Under the pieces are notes generated by a model. That model was given only the letters and a program-made list of their open reading frames with translations, did no database searches and was not told the DNA's origin. The position numbers and the translations under genes are program-made. This document shows positions 1-6,997 of a DNA stretch of 9,766 nt, in pieces; position 1 is the first letter of the stretch, and each line of letters begins with the position of its first letter. Source of the stretch: Cytophagales bacterium (lineage in GTDB: Bacteria > Bacteroidota > Bacteroidia > Cytophagales > MED-G16); NCBI GenBank assembly GCA_029940715.1, contig JAPYTU010000035.1:1-9766 (forward strand), read 5' to 3'.

Positions 1-555
1 AAACCAAATAAAAAAGAATATAGAAAATATAAACTTAAAAATATAAATAAACCAAACGACTATGAATCAATAAAACAAATTGTATATAGAAGATATAAAA
101 GGATATTAAAAGAAAAAACCTCATTACCAAATTTAATTATTATAGATGGTGGTAAAGGACAATTAAACTCAGCTATTACTGCATTAAAAAAACTAAACCT
201 ATACAACAAAATAAATATTATAGGTATAGCAAAGAAGTTAGAAGAAATATATTTTCCAAATGATTCTATACCAATTTTACTAAATAAAAAATCTGAACAT
301 CTTAAATTCATTCAAAAAATTAGAAATGAGGCACATAGATTTGCAATCTCTTATCACAAAAATTTAAGAAGCAAAAATTTTATAAAATCTGAGTTAGACA
401 ATATTTTTGGAATAGGAGAAAAAACTAAATTTAAACTTTTAAAAAAGTACACCTCCATAGAAAAAATTAAAAAAATTAAATTTGAATATCTTACAAAAGA
501 AATTGGAAATAAAAAAGCAAAAAGTATTATAAAATATTTAAAAGAAAAAAATTAA
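1..555 (+). CDS. uvrC: UvrABC excinuclease subunit C, C-terminal part (5' end outside window)
   Basis: This is the last 184 codons of UvrC, which makes the dual incision around DNA lesions in nucleotide excision repair after loading by UvrA/UvrB. The reading frame is open from base 1 with no start, so the gene begins upstream of the window. Visible residues 1-120 cover the end of the RNase H-like endonuclease domain that makes the 5' cut. They show NDY at 19-21 and LIIIDGGKGQL at 45-55, whose Asp is a catalytic metal ligand in the family. RNEAHRFAISYH at 108-119 holds the conserved His. Residues 135-180 form the tandem helix-hairpin-helix DNA-binding tail (FGIGEKTKFKLLKKY, then a more divergent second hairpin). 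The protein is extremely rich in Lys, Ile and Asn. Its TAA stop (553-555) interlocks with the gldN stop on the other strand. Identity is secure; only the N-terminal GIY-YIG and UvrB-binding parts cannot be seen. Confidence 0.95.
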   Translation, partial: KPNKKEYRKYKLKNINKPNDYESIKQIVYRRYKRILKEKTSLPNLIIIDGGKGQLNSAITALKKLNLYNKINIIGIAKKLEEIYFPNDSIPILLNKKSEHLKFIQKIRNEAHRFAISYHKNLRSKNFIKSELDNIFGIGEKTKFKLLKKYTSIEKIKKIKFEYLTKEIGNKKAKSIIKYLKEKN

Positions 556-1451
556 TATTCCCAGAGATTAGACTCCCATTCCATAAGCATCAAAAGATAT
601 TCACGGCTTTTATGCAACCCTGATGCCATACCATCATTTGAATAAAACGATGTTAGATTTTTATTTTCAAAATTTGAAAATTTGACAATATTCCCACTAA
701 ATAACCTTAGTAAGAAGGCATCTCCCATATTTTTATGTTGAGCAGTGTTATGTTCATTAAACCATATAGAATATTTATAATAAGGCAGATTCTTATCCTT
801 AAAAAGATTATATAAATCAATAAATCTAAATGTTGCAATCTGTTTATCTGCTCCTTGAGTAAGTAGCCCAGTATTATACATAGAATTGGCAGGTAACAAC
901 ATAGTTATAGTTTGTATATCAAAATAAAGTCTTGAGTGTATCCTATCAAAATAAACATTCTCTCTTATTCTGAATGCACTAAATGCATTATCTGGAATAT
1001 AGTCAACTTCTTCCTCAGCACAAGGTTCAAAAAAAACATCTCCTGGGCACCCAGAATCATTACACCCAGCAGCATCAGATTCACACTTCTCTTCATCTAT
1101 TGATTCTTGTTCTAAATTAACAAGAAAATCAGTTGGAATCATTATGTTGGTTGCTGAATCATAATATTCTCCTTGGTCAGGCCAATAAGCTATAAGATCA
1201 TTTGCTTCTACAGCATCAATTATTATTTTAGATAACTCTTTATTAACTGAAAAAAAAGGTCTATTTATTTTTTCTTTCATTTCTATTCTTTGCCAAATTG
1301 TTCTGTTCCACATCACATAATCCTTGTGAACCTGTCTTAATGACAAAGGGTTATATCCTTCATCCATTTCTGCTTCTTGAGAATATGAGGTTTGGTTAAC
1401 AAAAAAATTTGTTAAAACGACTAATAAGAAGAAAGAAAACATCTTTTTCAT
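552..1451 (-). CDS. gldN: Type IX secretion system / gliding motility protein GldN (PorN)
   Basis: GldN is the periplasmic partner of the lipoprotein GldK; together they form the ring under the outer membrane that couples the GldLM motor to T9SS secretion and gliding. The 299-residue product starts at an ATG and has a signal peptide: MKK, then a hydrophobic stretch to about residue 18, with likely cleavage after SYS (about residue 24). The family features I can read are the N-terminal LSLRQVHKDYVMWNRTIWQRIEMKEKINRPF region, a central RIRENVYFDRIHSRLYFDIQTITML segment, and the C-terminal FLLRLFSGNI and EWESNLWEY. An acidic insert carries four cysteines (123, 130, 135, 144), discussed under findings. 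It is the last gene of gldKLMN, seven bases after gldM, and ends tail to tail with uvrC, overlapping it by four bases. No room exists for a separate terminator. The assignment rests on motif recognition plus position after gldM and is strong. Confidence 0.93.
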   Translation of the reverse strand: MKKMFSFFLLVVLTNFFVNQTSYSQEAEMDEGYNPLSLRQVHKDYVMWNRTIWQRIEMKEKINRPFFSVNKELSKIIIDAVEANDLIAYWPDQGEYYDSATNIMIPTDFLVNLEQESIDEEKCESDAAGCNDSGCPGDVFFEPCAEEEVDYIPDNAFSAFRIRENVYFDRIHSRLYFDIQTITMLLPANSMYNTGLLTQGADKQIATFRFIDLYNLFKDKNLPYYKYSIWFNEHNTAQHKNMGDAFLLRLFSGNIVKFSNFENKNLTSFYSNDGMASGLHKSREYLLMLMEWESNLWEY

Positions 1452-1458
1452 ATACTAT

Positions 1459-3153
1459 TTATTGCAGTGTTATTGAAAAAAAGTTAGGAGCATAATTAGT
1501 AACATCCTCAACATTATCTTGAAAGTTTGCCCTTTTAACCTCTATAACTTGTACCCTTAACTGATCGTTTCTTTTTCTATCTGGATACAAACTAGATAAA
1601 TTAACAGTCCTACTATTTACTCTTCTAACAGCGCCAAGTGGCTGCCCATTCCTATATAATAAAACCTCTAACTTTACAACTCTATATTGACCCTCATCTG
1701 GTAAAGCAGAAAAAAAATCCTTATCAGGTATAACATCTATATTAATTTTAGATTCAGCTGCAGGGAGACCATCCTTTAAACTAACTAACCTATTACTACC
1801 ACATGCATTTTTAGGGTTTGCACACCCAGGGCCTTTTGTAACAACTATTTTTGGTGAAGGTATATCTCTAACATTAAACTTTTCAGTTCCTAATGGAAGA
1901 CCACTATTACTAACCCTCAAACTCACAGAATTACCTGTTGGAACAACAGTAACTTTTCCTCCACGGCCTCCTATCAAAGAAGCTCCAGTAGCGGTAAAAG
2001 TTGGATTATATTCCGCGCCAAGAGCAGGAACGTTTATCTGTAGTGGATTTCCACAATTTCTATATAAAGCTTGTACTGCACCAGACTGAACCTGAATTAC
2101 CGGTCTTGCAACATAATATGTAATAGTATCTTGAAATGTGGTATCCATACCACCAGGTAAAGTGACACTAATAGAGCCAATATAACGTTGTTGAGACAAT
2201 CCCTCTCTATCATATCCACTTGCTTTAGCTGTAAACTCATAATTACCCCTTCCATTAGTAACATCTAATGTGTCTATTTTCGGTATGTCGTCATCGCCAA
2301 GGGCTATTTCCCATGTTTTTCCTCCATCTTTAGAAACTAGAGGAGCAGCACTCATTTCCGGAGTTATAGAAGAAGAGGCAGCCGATAAGAATAGTTGTGT
2401 TCTGTACTTAGCACCAGCTGCAACAACTTTTTGGTCAGGCAATGCTGTCAACGTAACAACATCAAACTTTAAATCTGCAGCTCCAACTGCAGCTGCTAAT
2501 TTTTCTAATGCTTTCACTTCAAGGTTTATTAAATCGCTCTGAAGTTGACTAATACTTGCCAAACCACCAACCATTGGAGTATTATATCCAAAATTCAACT
2601 CTTTAAATGGTAAATGTCCAAAACTTTCATCATCTCTATAAATATCAATTTCAGAAGCATCTCTAGCAAGGTTATGGACACTAGAAGTATCCTCAAAAAT
2701 TTCATCAGCAATAAAAGATGAATAATTATTTAATCTTATTTTTAAAGTATCTCCATTGCCTAATTTTACCATAAACCTAGAAATTGCATCTGTATCTGTA
2801 TAGCCCTTATATTTTCCATTCTTATCTTTACCACCTGTCATATTAGCTATAGAATCTTTAATTTGATTCATATACGTTAAAATTACACGAGCATCGGCTC
2901 TAACTTGTTCTGCTTTTTCTAAAACTTTTAAATCTTCAGATCGATTTCCAGAATCTTCTACAGCAGCTCGAATAGCCTCTACCTTATCTATATTATCCGT
3001 TACTTTTTCAGCATTAGTATTCTCGAAACTTTGGTTTATTAACACAAACTTCTCAAGAACAGCAGTATCAACATTAAGAGCCAACATGGCAATTAATACC
3101 AGATACATCAAATTGATCATCTTCTGTCTTGGACTCATTTGACCACCCGCCAT
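1459..3153 (-). CDS. gldM: Type IX secretion / gliding motor subunit GldM (PorM)
   Basis: GldM is the inner-membrane and periplasmic shaft of the T9SS motor: two copies sit inside a pentamer of GldL and extend through four periplasmic domains to the GldK/GldN ring. The 564-residue product begins MAGGQMSPRQKMINLMYLVL, with one membrane helix at about residues 12-28. Arg9 matches the motor arginine known to pair with the GldL glutamate. A helical first periplasmic domain follows (about 30-225), then beta-rich domains. Residues 356-380 (QSGAVQALYRNCGNPLQI and following) are typical of PorM-like D3, and the chain ends with the conserved NYAPNFFSITLQ. Cys444 and Cys451 lie in a loop, GPGCANPKNACGSN, in the last domain. 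It is somewhat longer than Flavobacterium GldM (roughly 510 residues). The gene lies 36 bases after gldL and 7 before gldN, and its base composition is clearly less AT-rich than the flanking uvrC, DUF4271 and hemW. Confidence 0.95.
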   Translation of the reverse strand: MAGGQMSPRQKMINLMYLVLIAMLALNVDTAVLEKFVLINQSFENTNAEKVTDNIDKVEAIRAAVEDSGNRSEDLKVLEKAEQVRADARVILTYMNQIKDSIANMTGGKDKNGKYKGYTDTDAISRFMVKLGNGDTLKIRLNNYSSFIADEIFEDTSSVHNLARDASEIDIYRDDESFGHLPFKELNFGYNTPMVGGLASISQLQSDLINLEVKALEKLAAAVGAADLKFDVVTLTALPDQKVVAAGAKYRTQLFLSAASSSITPEMSAAPLVSKDGGKTWEIALGDDDIPKIDTLDVTNGRGNYEFTAKASGYDREGLSQQRYIGSISVTLPGGMDTTFQDTITYYVARPVIQVQSGAVQALYRNCGNPLQINVPALGAEYNPTFTATGASLIGGRGGKVTVVPTGNSVSLRVSNSGLPLGTEKFNVRDIPSPKIVVTKGPGCANPKNACGSNRLVSLKDGLPAAESKINIDVIPDKDFFSALPDEGQYRVVKLEVLLYRNGQPLGAVRRVNSRTVNLSSLYPDRKRNDQLRVQVIEVKRANFQDNVEDVTNYAPNFFSITLQ

Positions 3154-3189
3154 AATTATTTGGTTTTAATTTATTTTATAACTAAAATT

Positions 3190-3942
3190 TTATTTATGCA
3201 TAGCATCATACATGCCACCATAAACCTTATTAAGCTTATTCAAATTAGTTGTAAGTGCTTCTAACTCAGCACTAAGCTTATCTGCCTGAGCAGGAGTTGA
3301 TGCCATTCCCTTAGCAGAATCTATTATTGCACTCGATGAAGAAACAATAGCTTTCAAAGATTCTGATGCAGACTGTAAATTATTTTTGTATTGATCAGTT
3401 AATTTAACAGCTTCTTTTAAATTATTGGATGAACTAGCCATATCCTTAGCTGCAGATGAAATTGTTCCATATGAAGTATTTACAGATTTTAAAGATTCAC
3501 TAGCACCTTTAATACTTTCAGCATAATCTTTGGTAGCTACAGATGCTTCAGCAAGATCATTTACATTTTTAGTCTGTGCTGCAAGTTTCTTTAAACCATC
3601 ACCAACACTTCTTAAAATCTCTGGTTCGATTTTTGCTTCTTTCATTAGAGCATCCATATTTGCAGTTGGAGATCCAGATTTACCACCTGGAGCTAATTGA
3701 GGATAAACTTTACTCCAGTCATACTCATGTTTAGTTGGTGGGTCAAATGCACTAATAGTAAATATTAATGCTTCGGCAGATAAACCTATTATCAACATGT
3801 GATTTGCAAAAGGCCAATGTTGAAGTTTAAATAAAGCACCTAATATTACAATAGCTGCACCAAATCCATAAACGAAGTTCATGTTATCTTCATTCTGAAT
3901 CCATGCTAAAACTGGATTATTTGATTTTTCTTTTGTTATCAT
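3190..3942 (-). CDS. gldL: Type IX secretion / gliding motor subunit GldL (PorL)
   Basis: GldL is the inner-membrane stator of the T9SS rotary motor, powered by proton flow. The 250-residue product has two membrane helices, at about residues 22-40 (NFVYGFGAAIVILGALFKL) and 48-66 (HMLIIGLSAEALIFTISAF). They are joined by the characteristic QHWPF turn. Glu57 in the second helix fits the essential membrane glutamate of the family (Glu49 in F. johnsoniae). The DPPTKHEYDWSKVYPQL segment after it is also typical. Residues 95-250 are a Ser/Ala/Lys-rich helical cytoplasmic tail with a 45-residue internal repeat (see findings). The ATG start is chosen because MITKEKSNNPVLAWIQ leads straight into helix one. 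It lies 45 bases after gldK and 36 before gldM, with no Shine-Dalgarno but an AT-only upstream tract. Confidence 0.95.
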   Translation of the reverse strand: MITKEKSNNPVLAWIQNEDNMNFVYGFGAAIVILGALFKLQHWPFANHMLIIGLSAEALIFTISAFDPPTKHEYDWSKVYPQLAPGGKSGSPTANMDALMKEAKIEPEILRSVGDGLKKLAAQTKNVNDLAEASVATKDYAESIKGASESLKSVNTSYGTISSAAKDMASSSNNLKEAVKLTDQYKNNLQSASESLKAIVSSSSAIIDSAKGMASTPAQADKLSAELEALTTNLNKLNKVYGGMYDAMHK

Positions 3943-3945
3943 CTT

Positions 3946-3963
3946 ATTTAATTAATTAATTAT
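3946..3963. repeat. 18-base AT-only direct repeat, copy 1 (before gldL)
   Basis: This 18-base stretch (ATTTAATTAATTAATTAT on the plus strand) sits in the gldK-gldL spacer three bases upstream of the gldL start codon. An identical copy lies at 7001-7018, in the spacer upstream of hemD. It is low-complexity, built on TTAA units, so it could arise by chance. It may also act as an AT-rich translation or transcription enhancer. Confidence 0.5.
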
Positions 3964-3987
3964 ATACTTAAATCTAATATTTTTTTA

Positions 3988-5079
3988 CTAAAAACCATCC
4001 AAATTTCTTCCTAAGTGAGGCAAAGCGGTTCTAAATCCAATAAAAGCTCTAGTGGAATCTTTATATTCAAAAGTTCTTGTAGAAACTTCAATAAAAAAAG
4101 CAATATCTTTCCATGAACCACCACGAATAACTTTTTTATCAGGAATTACATCTGGATTCCCATCTCCATTAGTATCTTCACCAATATATATTGGATTTAA
4201 ATCCCATACAGTAGGATTATAGGTATCAATGTAAGAATCCCTACACCACTCAGCAACATTTCCAGACATATCATACAAACCAAAATCATTGGGGAAAAAT
4301 GTTCCTGATGGTGAAGTGTAAGCATATCCATCATCAACATAGTTTCCTCTTCCAGGTTTAAAATTAGCAAGAACACAACCTCTTGAATTTCTTGTGTATG
4401 GATTTCCCCATGGATATTTTACATTATCTCTACCTCCCCTTGCAGCATATTCCCATTCTGCTTCAGTTGGCAATCTAAATGAAGGAAAATCAAGAAGATC
4501 ATTTTCTGCTCTTTCAGCATTTAAAAACTTTGTTCTCCACTTTGTAAATTCTCTTGCAGCAGACCATGAGACACCAACAACTGGATACGCATCAAATGCT
4601 GGATGAGACCAATAATAATCCATTAAAGGGTCTCCATAATGGTGAGTAAAATCACTATTCCATACTGTTGTATCAGGATATACATTTCCAACACTTCCAG
4701 GAACATCTTTATCTATAGTCATACCGTCAGAAAGATCATAATCTGGATTATCCTCCAAGTAATAAATAAATTGTCTATACTCATCATTAGTAATTTCGGT
4801 ATCATCCATATAAAATGCGCTAATAGTAACTTGCCGATTAGAATTACTTTGATCAGCTTGAATATTTTCATCTGCCTGTCCCATGTAAAACCTACCCGTT
4901 GGAACATATACCATACCATACTGAGCTGACATCTCAAACCCTTCTCTATCCTTTGTTCCAACTAATTGTCCACGAGGATTTTTTTTACTTGCTCCTCCTC
5001 CAAATAAACTACATCCTCCAATTGCTATTACAAGAAGAAAATATAAAAAAGAATAGATGCTATTTTTATTGTTTATCAT
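3988..5079 (-). CDS. gldK: Type IX secretion / gliding lipoprotein GldK (PorK), compact form
   Basis: GldK is an outer-membrane lipoprotein facing the periplasm; with GldN it forms the ring contacted by the GldM shaft. The 363-residue product has a lipoprotein signal with lipobox IGGC, lipidated at Cys23, then a Gly/Ser linker. Residues 55-355 are a formylglycine-generating-enzyme/sulfatase-modifying fold: MVYVPTGRFYMG (56-67), FYMDDTEITNDEYR (89-102), FRLPTEAEWEYAARGG (201-216), YPWG, LYDMSGNVAEW (268-278), VIRGGSW (317-323) and FIGFR (346-350). The paired catalytic cysteines that follow RGGS in true FGE enzymes are absent, so the domain is structural. Family members I recall run near 460 residues. 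Here the segment between EYRQF and the YPDTTVW motif is short. The start is the first ATG, 11 bases after a good promoter box. It is the first gene of gldKLMN, 137 bases after porP. Confidence 0.93.
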   Translation of the reverse strand: MINNKNSIYSFLYFLLVIAIGGCSLFGGGASKKNPRGQLVGTKDREGFEMSAQYGMVYVPTGRFYMGQADENIQADQSNSNRQVTISAFYMDDTEITNDEYRQFIYYLEDNPDYDLSDGMTIDKDVPGSVGNVYPDTTVWNSDFTHHYGDPLMDYYWSHPAFDAYPVVGVSWSAAREFTKWRTKFLNAERAENDLLDFPSFRLPTEAEWEYAARGGRDNVKYPWGNPYTRNSRGCVLANFKPGRGNYVDDGYAYTSPSGTFFPNDFGLYDMSGNVAEWCRDSYIDTYNPTVWDLNPIYIGEDTNGDGNPDVIPDKKVIRGGSWKDIAFFIEVSTRTFEYKDSTRAFIGFRTALPHLGRNLDGF

Positions 5080-5089
5080 ATAATGACTG

Positions 5090-5097
5090 CAAAGTTA
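5090..5097 (-). promoter_or_regulatory. Bacteroidota-type -7 promoter box before gldK
   Basis: On the minus strand this reads TAACTTTG and continues as TAACTTTGCA, an excellent match to the Bacteroidota -7 consensus TAnnTTTG. The matching -33 TTG is not clean: a degenerate TTTCG lies about 22 bases upstream. Transcription would start only a few bases before the gldK ATG at 5079, giving a nearly leaderless gldKLMN mRNA. The box is seen directly; its activity is inferred. Confidence 0.6.
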
Positions 5098-5159
5098 TGA
5101 TTTAACTTTAAAATATCGAAATTATTGTTCGAATGATAAATATTTAGTTTGGTGCTGGA

Positions 5160-5167
5160 CAAATATA
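5160..5167 (-). promoter_or_regulatory. Second candidate -7 box upstream of gldK
   Basis: On the minus strand this reads TATATTTG, also fitting TAnnTTTG, and would give gldK a leader of roughly 75 bases. No convincing -33 element is visible, and TATATTTG is easy to find by chance in such AT-rich DNA. It is ranked below the box at 5090-5097. Confidence 0.3.
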
Positions 5168-5184
5168 ATAAAAGTTAGATTTAA

Positions 5185-5207
5185 TTATAAAAAATCTGTT
5201 TTTATAA
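5185..5207 (-). terminator. AT-only hairpin after porP (weak terminator candidate)
   Basis: Ten bases after the porP stop lies a perfect inverted repeat with a 9-base stem (TTATAAAAA paired with TTTTTATAA) and a 5-base loop. Just before it, the minus strand has a run of nine T. The stem has no G or C and no clear T-run follows it on the minus strand, so it may only attenuate read-through into gldK, or be chance. Confidence 0.2.
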
Positions 5208-5216
5208 AAAAAAGGA

Positions 5217-6185
5217 CTAATATATAAATCTAGGGGTTCGAATTGGTTTCTTAAGCTGTGGTGTAGGTAAGTCATATCTAAATACAATCTCATGTGATGT
5301 TGCTGACTTTGCACTAACATTATTTGTTACATAATCAAAGGCATAACCAACAAATAACTTATTTTTCTTTAAAAACTTATATCCCAAGAACATCACAACA
5401 GCTTCTTCATAACGATATGAAGTTCCAAAATTAAATTTTTCTTTATAAGTTGCAAGAGCGCTCACATCAAATGTATAAGAAATTAAATCCGTTCTTAATA
5501 ACAAATAGGGCTCAACAAATAAATCTCTATCTACAGAAATAGTATATTTTCCAAGAAATGTAAGATTTGTAAATTCTTTATTAACTAAATCTTTTAACCC
5601 AAAATTAAATGATGGCTGAGATATGTTTTTTAGTCCTACACTTAATAATAATTTATCACTAAAATATGAAATCCCAAATGCTACATCTGGTTTTGATTGT
5701 GTTTCTTTGCCACCCACATTAAAAGGATCTGAAGAATCAACAAATATTAATGAACCAAAATCAAGGGTAGTACTCTTAAAAGATGGAGATAAACTAAAAC
5801 TTATAAATGAATTTCCTATTTTTTTCTTAAGACCAAAATAAGGCGAAAAATTAAATGATGATTTTGGTCCCAAATCATCAGAAATAAGATTCAACCCAAA
5901 AGAATACACTTTATCTCTACTTTTCATATTAAGTGATAATATTTGTGTATTTGGAGAATTTCCATTAGTTCCCATTTCCCAAGTAGATGAATAATTAAGC
6001 CATTGATTTCTGTATATAAGAACAACATTATTATTTGTATTTACAGAAGATAAACTTGTATTAACAATTGAGGGATTAATTAAGTAAGTGCTGAAATATG
6101 GATCCTGTTGAGCATAAATAGGATTAAAAACACTAAAAAAAAGTGTTGTAATAAATATTTTTTTTAATAACAAATTCTTTTTCAA
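5217..6185 (-). CDS. porP: PorP/SprF family type IX secretion system membrane protein
   Basis: PorP/SprF proteins are outer-membrane beta-barrel-type components of the T9SS, and in several genomes porP directly precedes porKLMN, as here. The 322-residue product has a signal peptide (KKNLLLKK, a hydrophobic core, then NPIYA with cleavage before QQDPYFS). The mature N-terminus QDPYFSTYLINPSIVN is the family hallmark, followed by YRNQWLNY (59-66) and an ISDDLGPKSS motif (101-110). The rest is a string of amphipathic strands rich in F, Y, S and G. The start appears to be TTG: in-frame upstream codons are ATT and ATA and then a stop at 6192-6194, and the next Met is at about residue 71, past the signal peptide. 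The TTG lies two bases after the hemD stop, so translation is probably coupled to hemD. This copy is likely the housekeeping PorP rather than a substrate-specific SprF paralogue, judged by context only. Confidence 0.9.
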   Translation of the reverse strand: MKKNLLLKKIFITTLFFSVFNPIYAQQDPYFSTYLINPSIVNTSLSSVNTNNNVVLIYRNQWLNYSSTWEMGTNGNSPNTQILSLNMKSRDKVYSFGLNLISDDLGPKSSFNFSPYFGLKKKIGNSFISFSLSPSFKSTTLDFGSLIFVDSSDPFNVGGKETQSKPDVAFGISYFSDKLLLSVGLKNISQPSFNFGLKDLVNKEFTNLTFLGKYTISVDRDLFVEPYLLLRTDLISYTFDVSALATYKEKFNFGTSYRYEEAVVMFLGYKFLKKNKLFVGYAFDYVTNNVSAKSATSHEIVFRYDLPTPQLKKPIRTPRFIY

Positions 6186-6187
6186 AA

Positions 6188-6955
6188 TTATTTATTGGAT
6201 TGTTTAATATATAATTCAATAGCTCTTGACATCGAAGGAACATCCTTCATTGGAGCCTTAATATCTAATTTTAATTTATTTTTTTTAATTGCTTTAGCAG
6301 TATTGCCACCAAAACCAGCAATTCGAGTCTTATTTTGTTCAAAATCAGGAAAATTTTGAATCAAAGAATTTATTCCAGAGGGAGTATAAAAAACCAAAAT
6401 ATCATAAAAAACTTTTTTAAGTCTTTTTAAATTCCTTGGTACTGTATTATATATAATAGCTTCTGAATAAACACAATTTTTATCTTTAAGAAATTGAGAT
6501 ATCGTATCTTTAGTAATATTAGAACAAGGAAATAAATATTTTTCATCAGGAAATTTCTTCATTATGTCTTTCATAGAGGAAATTAATTCTGCAATAGTTC
6601 TGGTTCCAATAAAAATCTTTCTTTTTCTAATAACGATATATTTTTGCAAATAGTTTGCGGTTTGTTCTGAAATACAAAAGTATTTCATATCTGTAGGTAT
6701 GTTAAGATTCATCCCTTCAGCAATTCTAAAAAAATGATCAACAGCATTTCTACTAGTAAAAATAATTGCTGTATGATTTAAAATATTAATTTTTTGTTTT
6801 CTAAATTCTTTTATTGTAACTGGTTCTATTTGAATAAAAGGAACGAAATCTACTTTTAAATTATATTTTTCTGCTAATCTATGAAATGGAGTATTATCTA
6901 CTTTAGGTTTAGGTTGAGTTACTAAAATTGTTTTTACCTCATTTAATCTTTTCAT
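6188..6955 (-). CDS. hemD: Uroporphyrinogen-III synthase, Bacteroidota type
   Basis: HemD closes hydroxymethylbilane into uroporphyrinogen III with inversion of ring D, the last step common to heme, siroheme and cobalamin synthesis; it is cytosolic. With the chosen start the product is 255 residues, close to the usual 250. Motifs I recognise from Bacteroidota HemD are TILVTQPKP near the N-terminus, LAEKYNLKVDFVPFIQIEPV, AIIFTSRNAVDHFFR, MKYFCISEQTANYLQKY, RKRKIFIGTRT, YDILVFYTPSGINSLIQNFP and a closing MSRAIELYIKQSNK. The ATG at 6955 places KTILV where relatives have it. An ATG at 6976 would add seven residues and is equally open. The gene follows DUF4271 by about 55-80 bases and precedes porP by two. 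Heme and T9SS genes therefore share a transcription unit here, a neighbourhood I recall from other Bacteroidota. Confidence 0.92.
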   Translation of the reverse strand: MKRLNEVKTILVTQPKPKVDNTPFHRLAEKYNLKVDFVPFIQIEPVTIKEFRKQKINILNHTAIIFTSRNAVDHFFRIAEGMNLNIPTDMKYFCISEQTANYLQKYIVIRKRKIFIGTRTIAELISSMKDIMKKFPDEKYLFPCSNITKDTISQFLKDKNCVYSEAIIYNTVPRNLKRLKKVFYDILVFYTPSGINSLIQNFPDFEQNKTRIAGFGGNTAKAIKKNKLKLDIKAPMKDVPSMSRAIELYIKQSNK

Positions 6956-6997
6956 GTCGTATTTTATTTCATTCATATGTAGGGGTTTAAATATTCG

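Noticed and set aside
60..311. An 83-codon open frame on the minus strand
   Set aside because: It lies wholly inside the conserved uvrC frame, including the DGGKGQL region, and encodes no recognisable protein; it is an antisense shadow.
2270..2542. A 90-codon plus-strand open frame opposite gldM
   Set aside because: It is antisense to a conserved part of gldM; the open frame is explained by gldM codon use.
4394..5105. Four short open frames (three plus strand, one minus strand) within and beside gldK
   Set aside because: All overlap the well-conserved gldK coding sequence in other frames and have no family motif.
5623..5841. A 72-codon plus-strand open frame opposite porP
   Set aside because: It falls inside the strand-rich PorP region with no independent signal.
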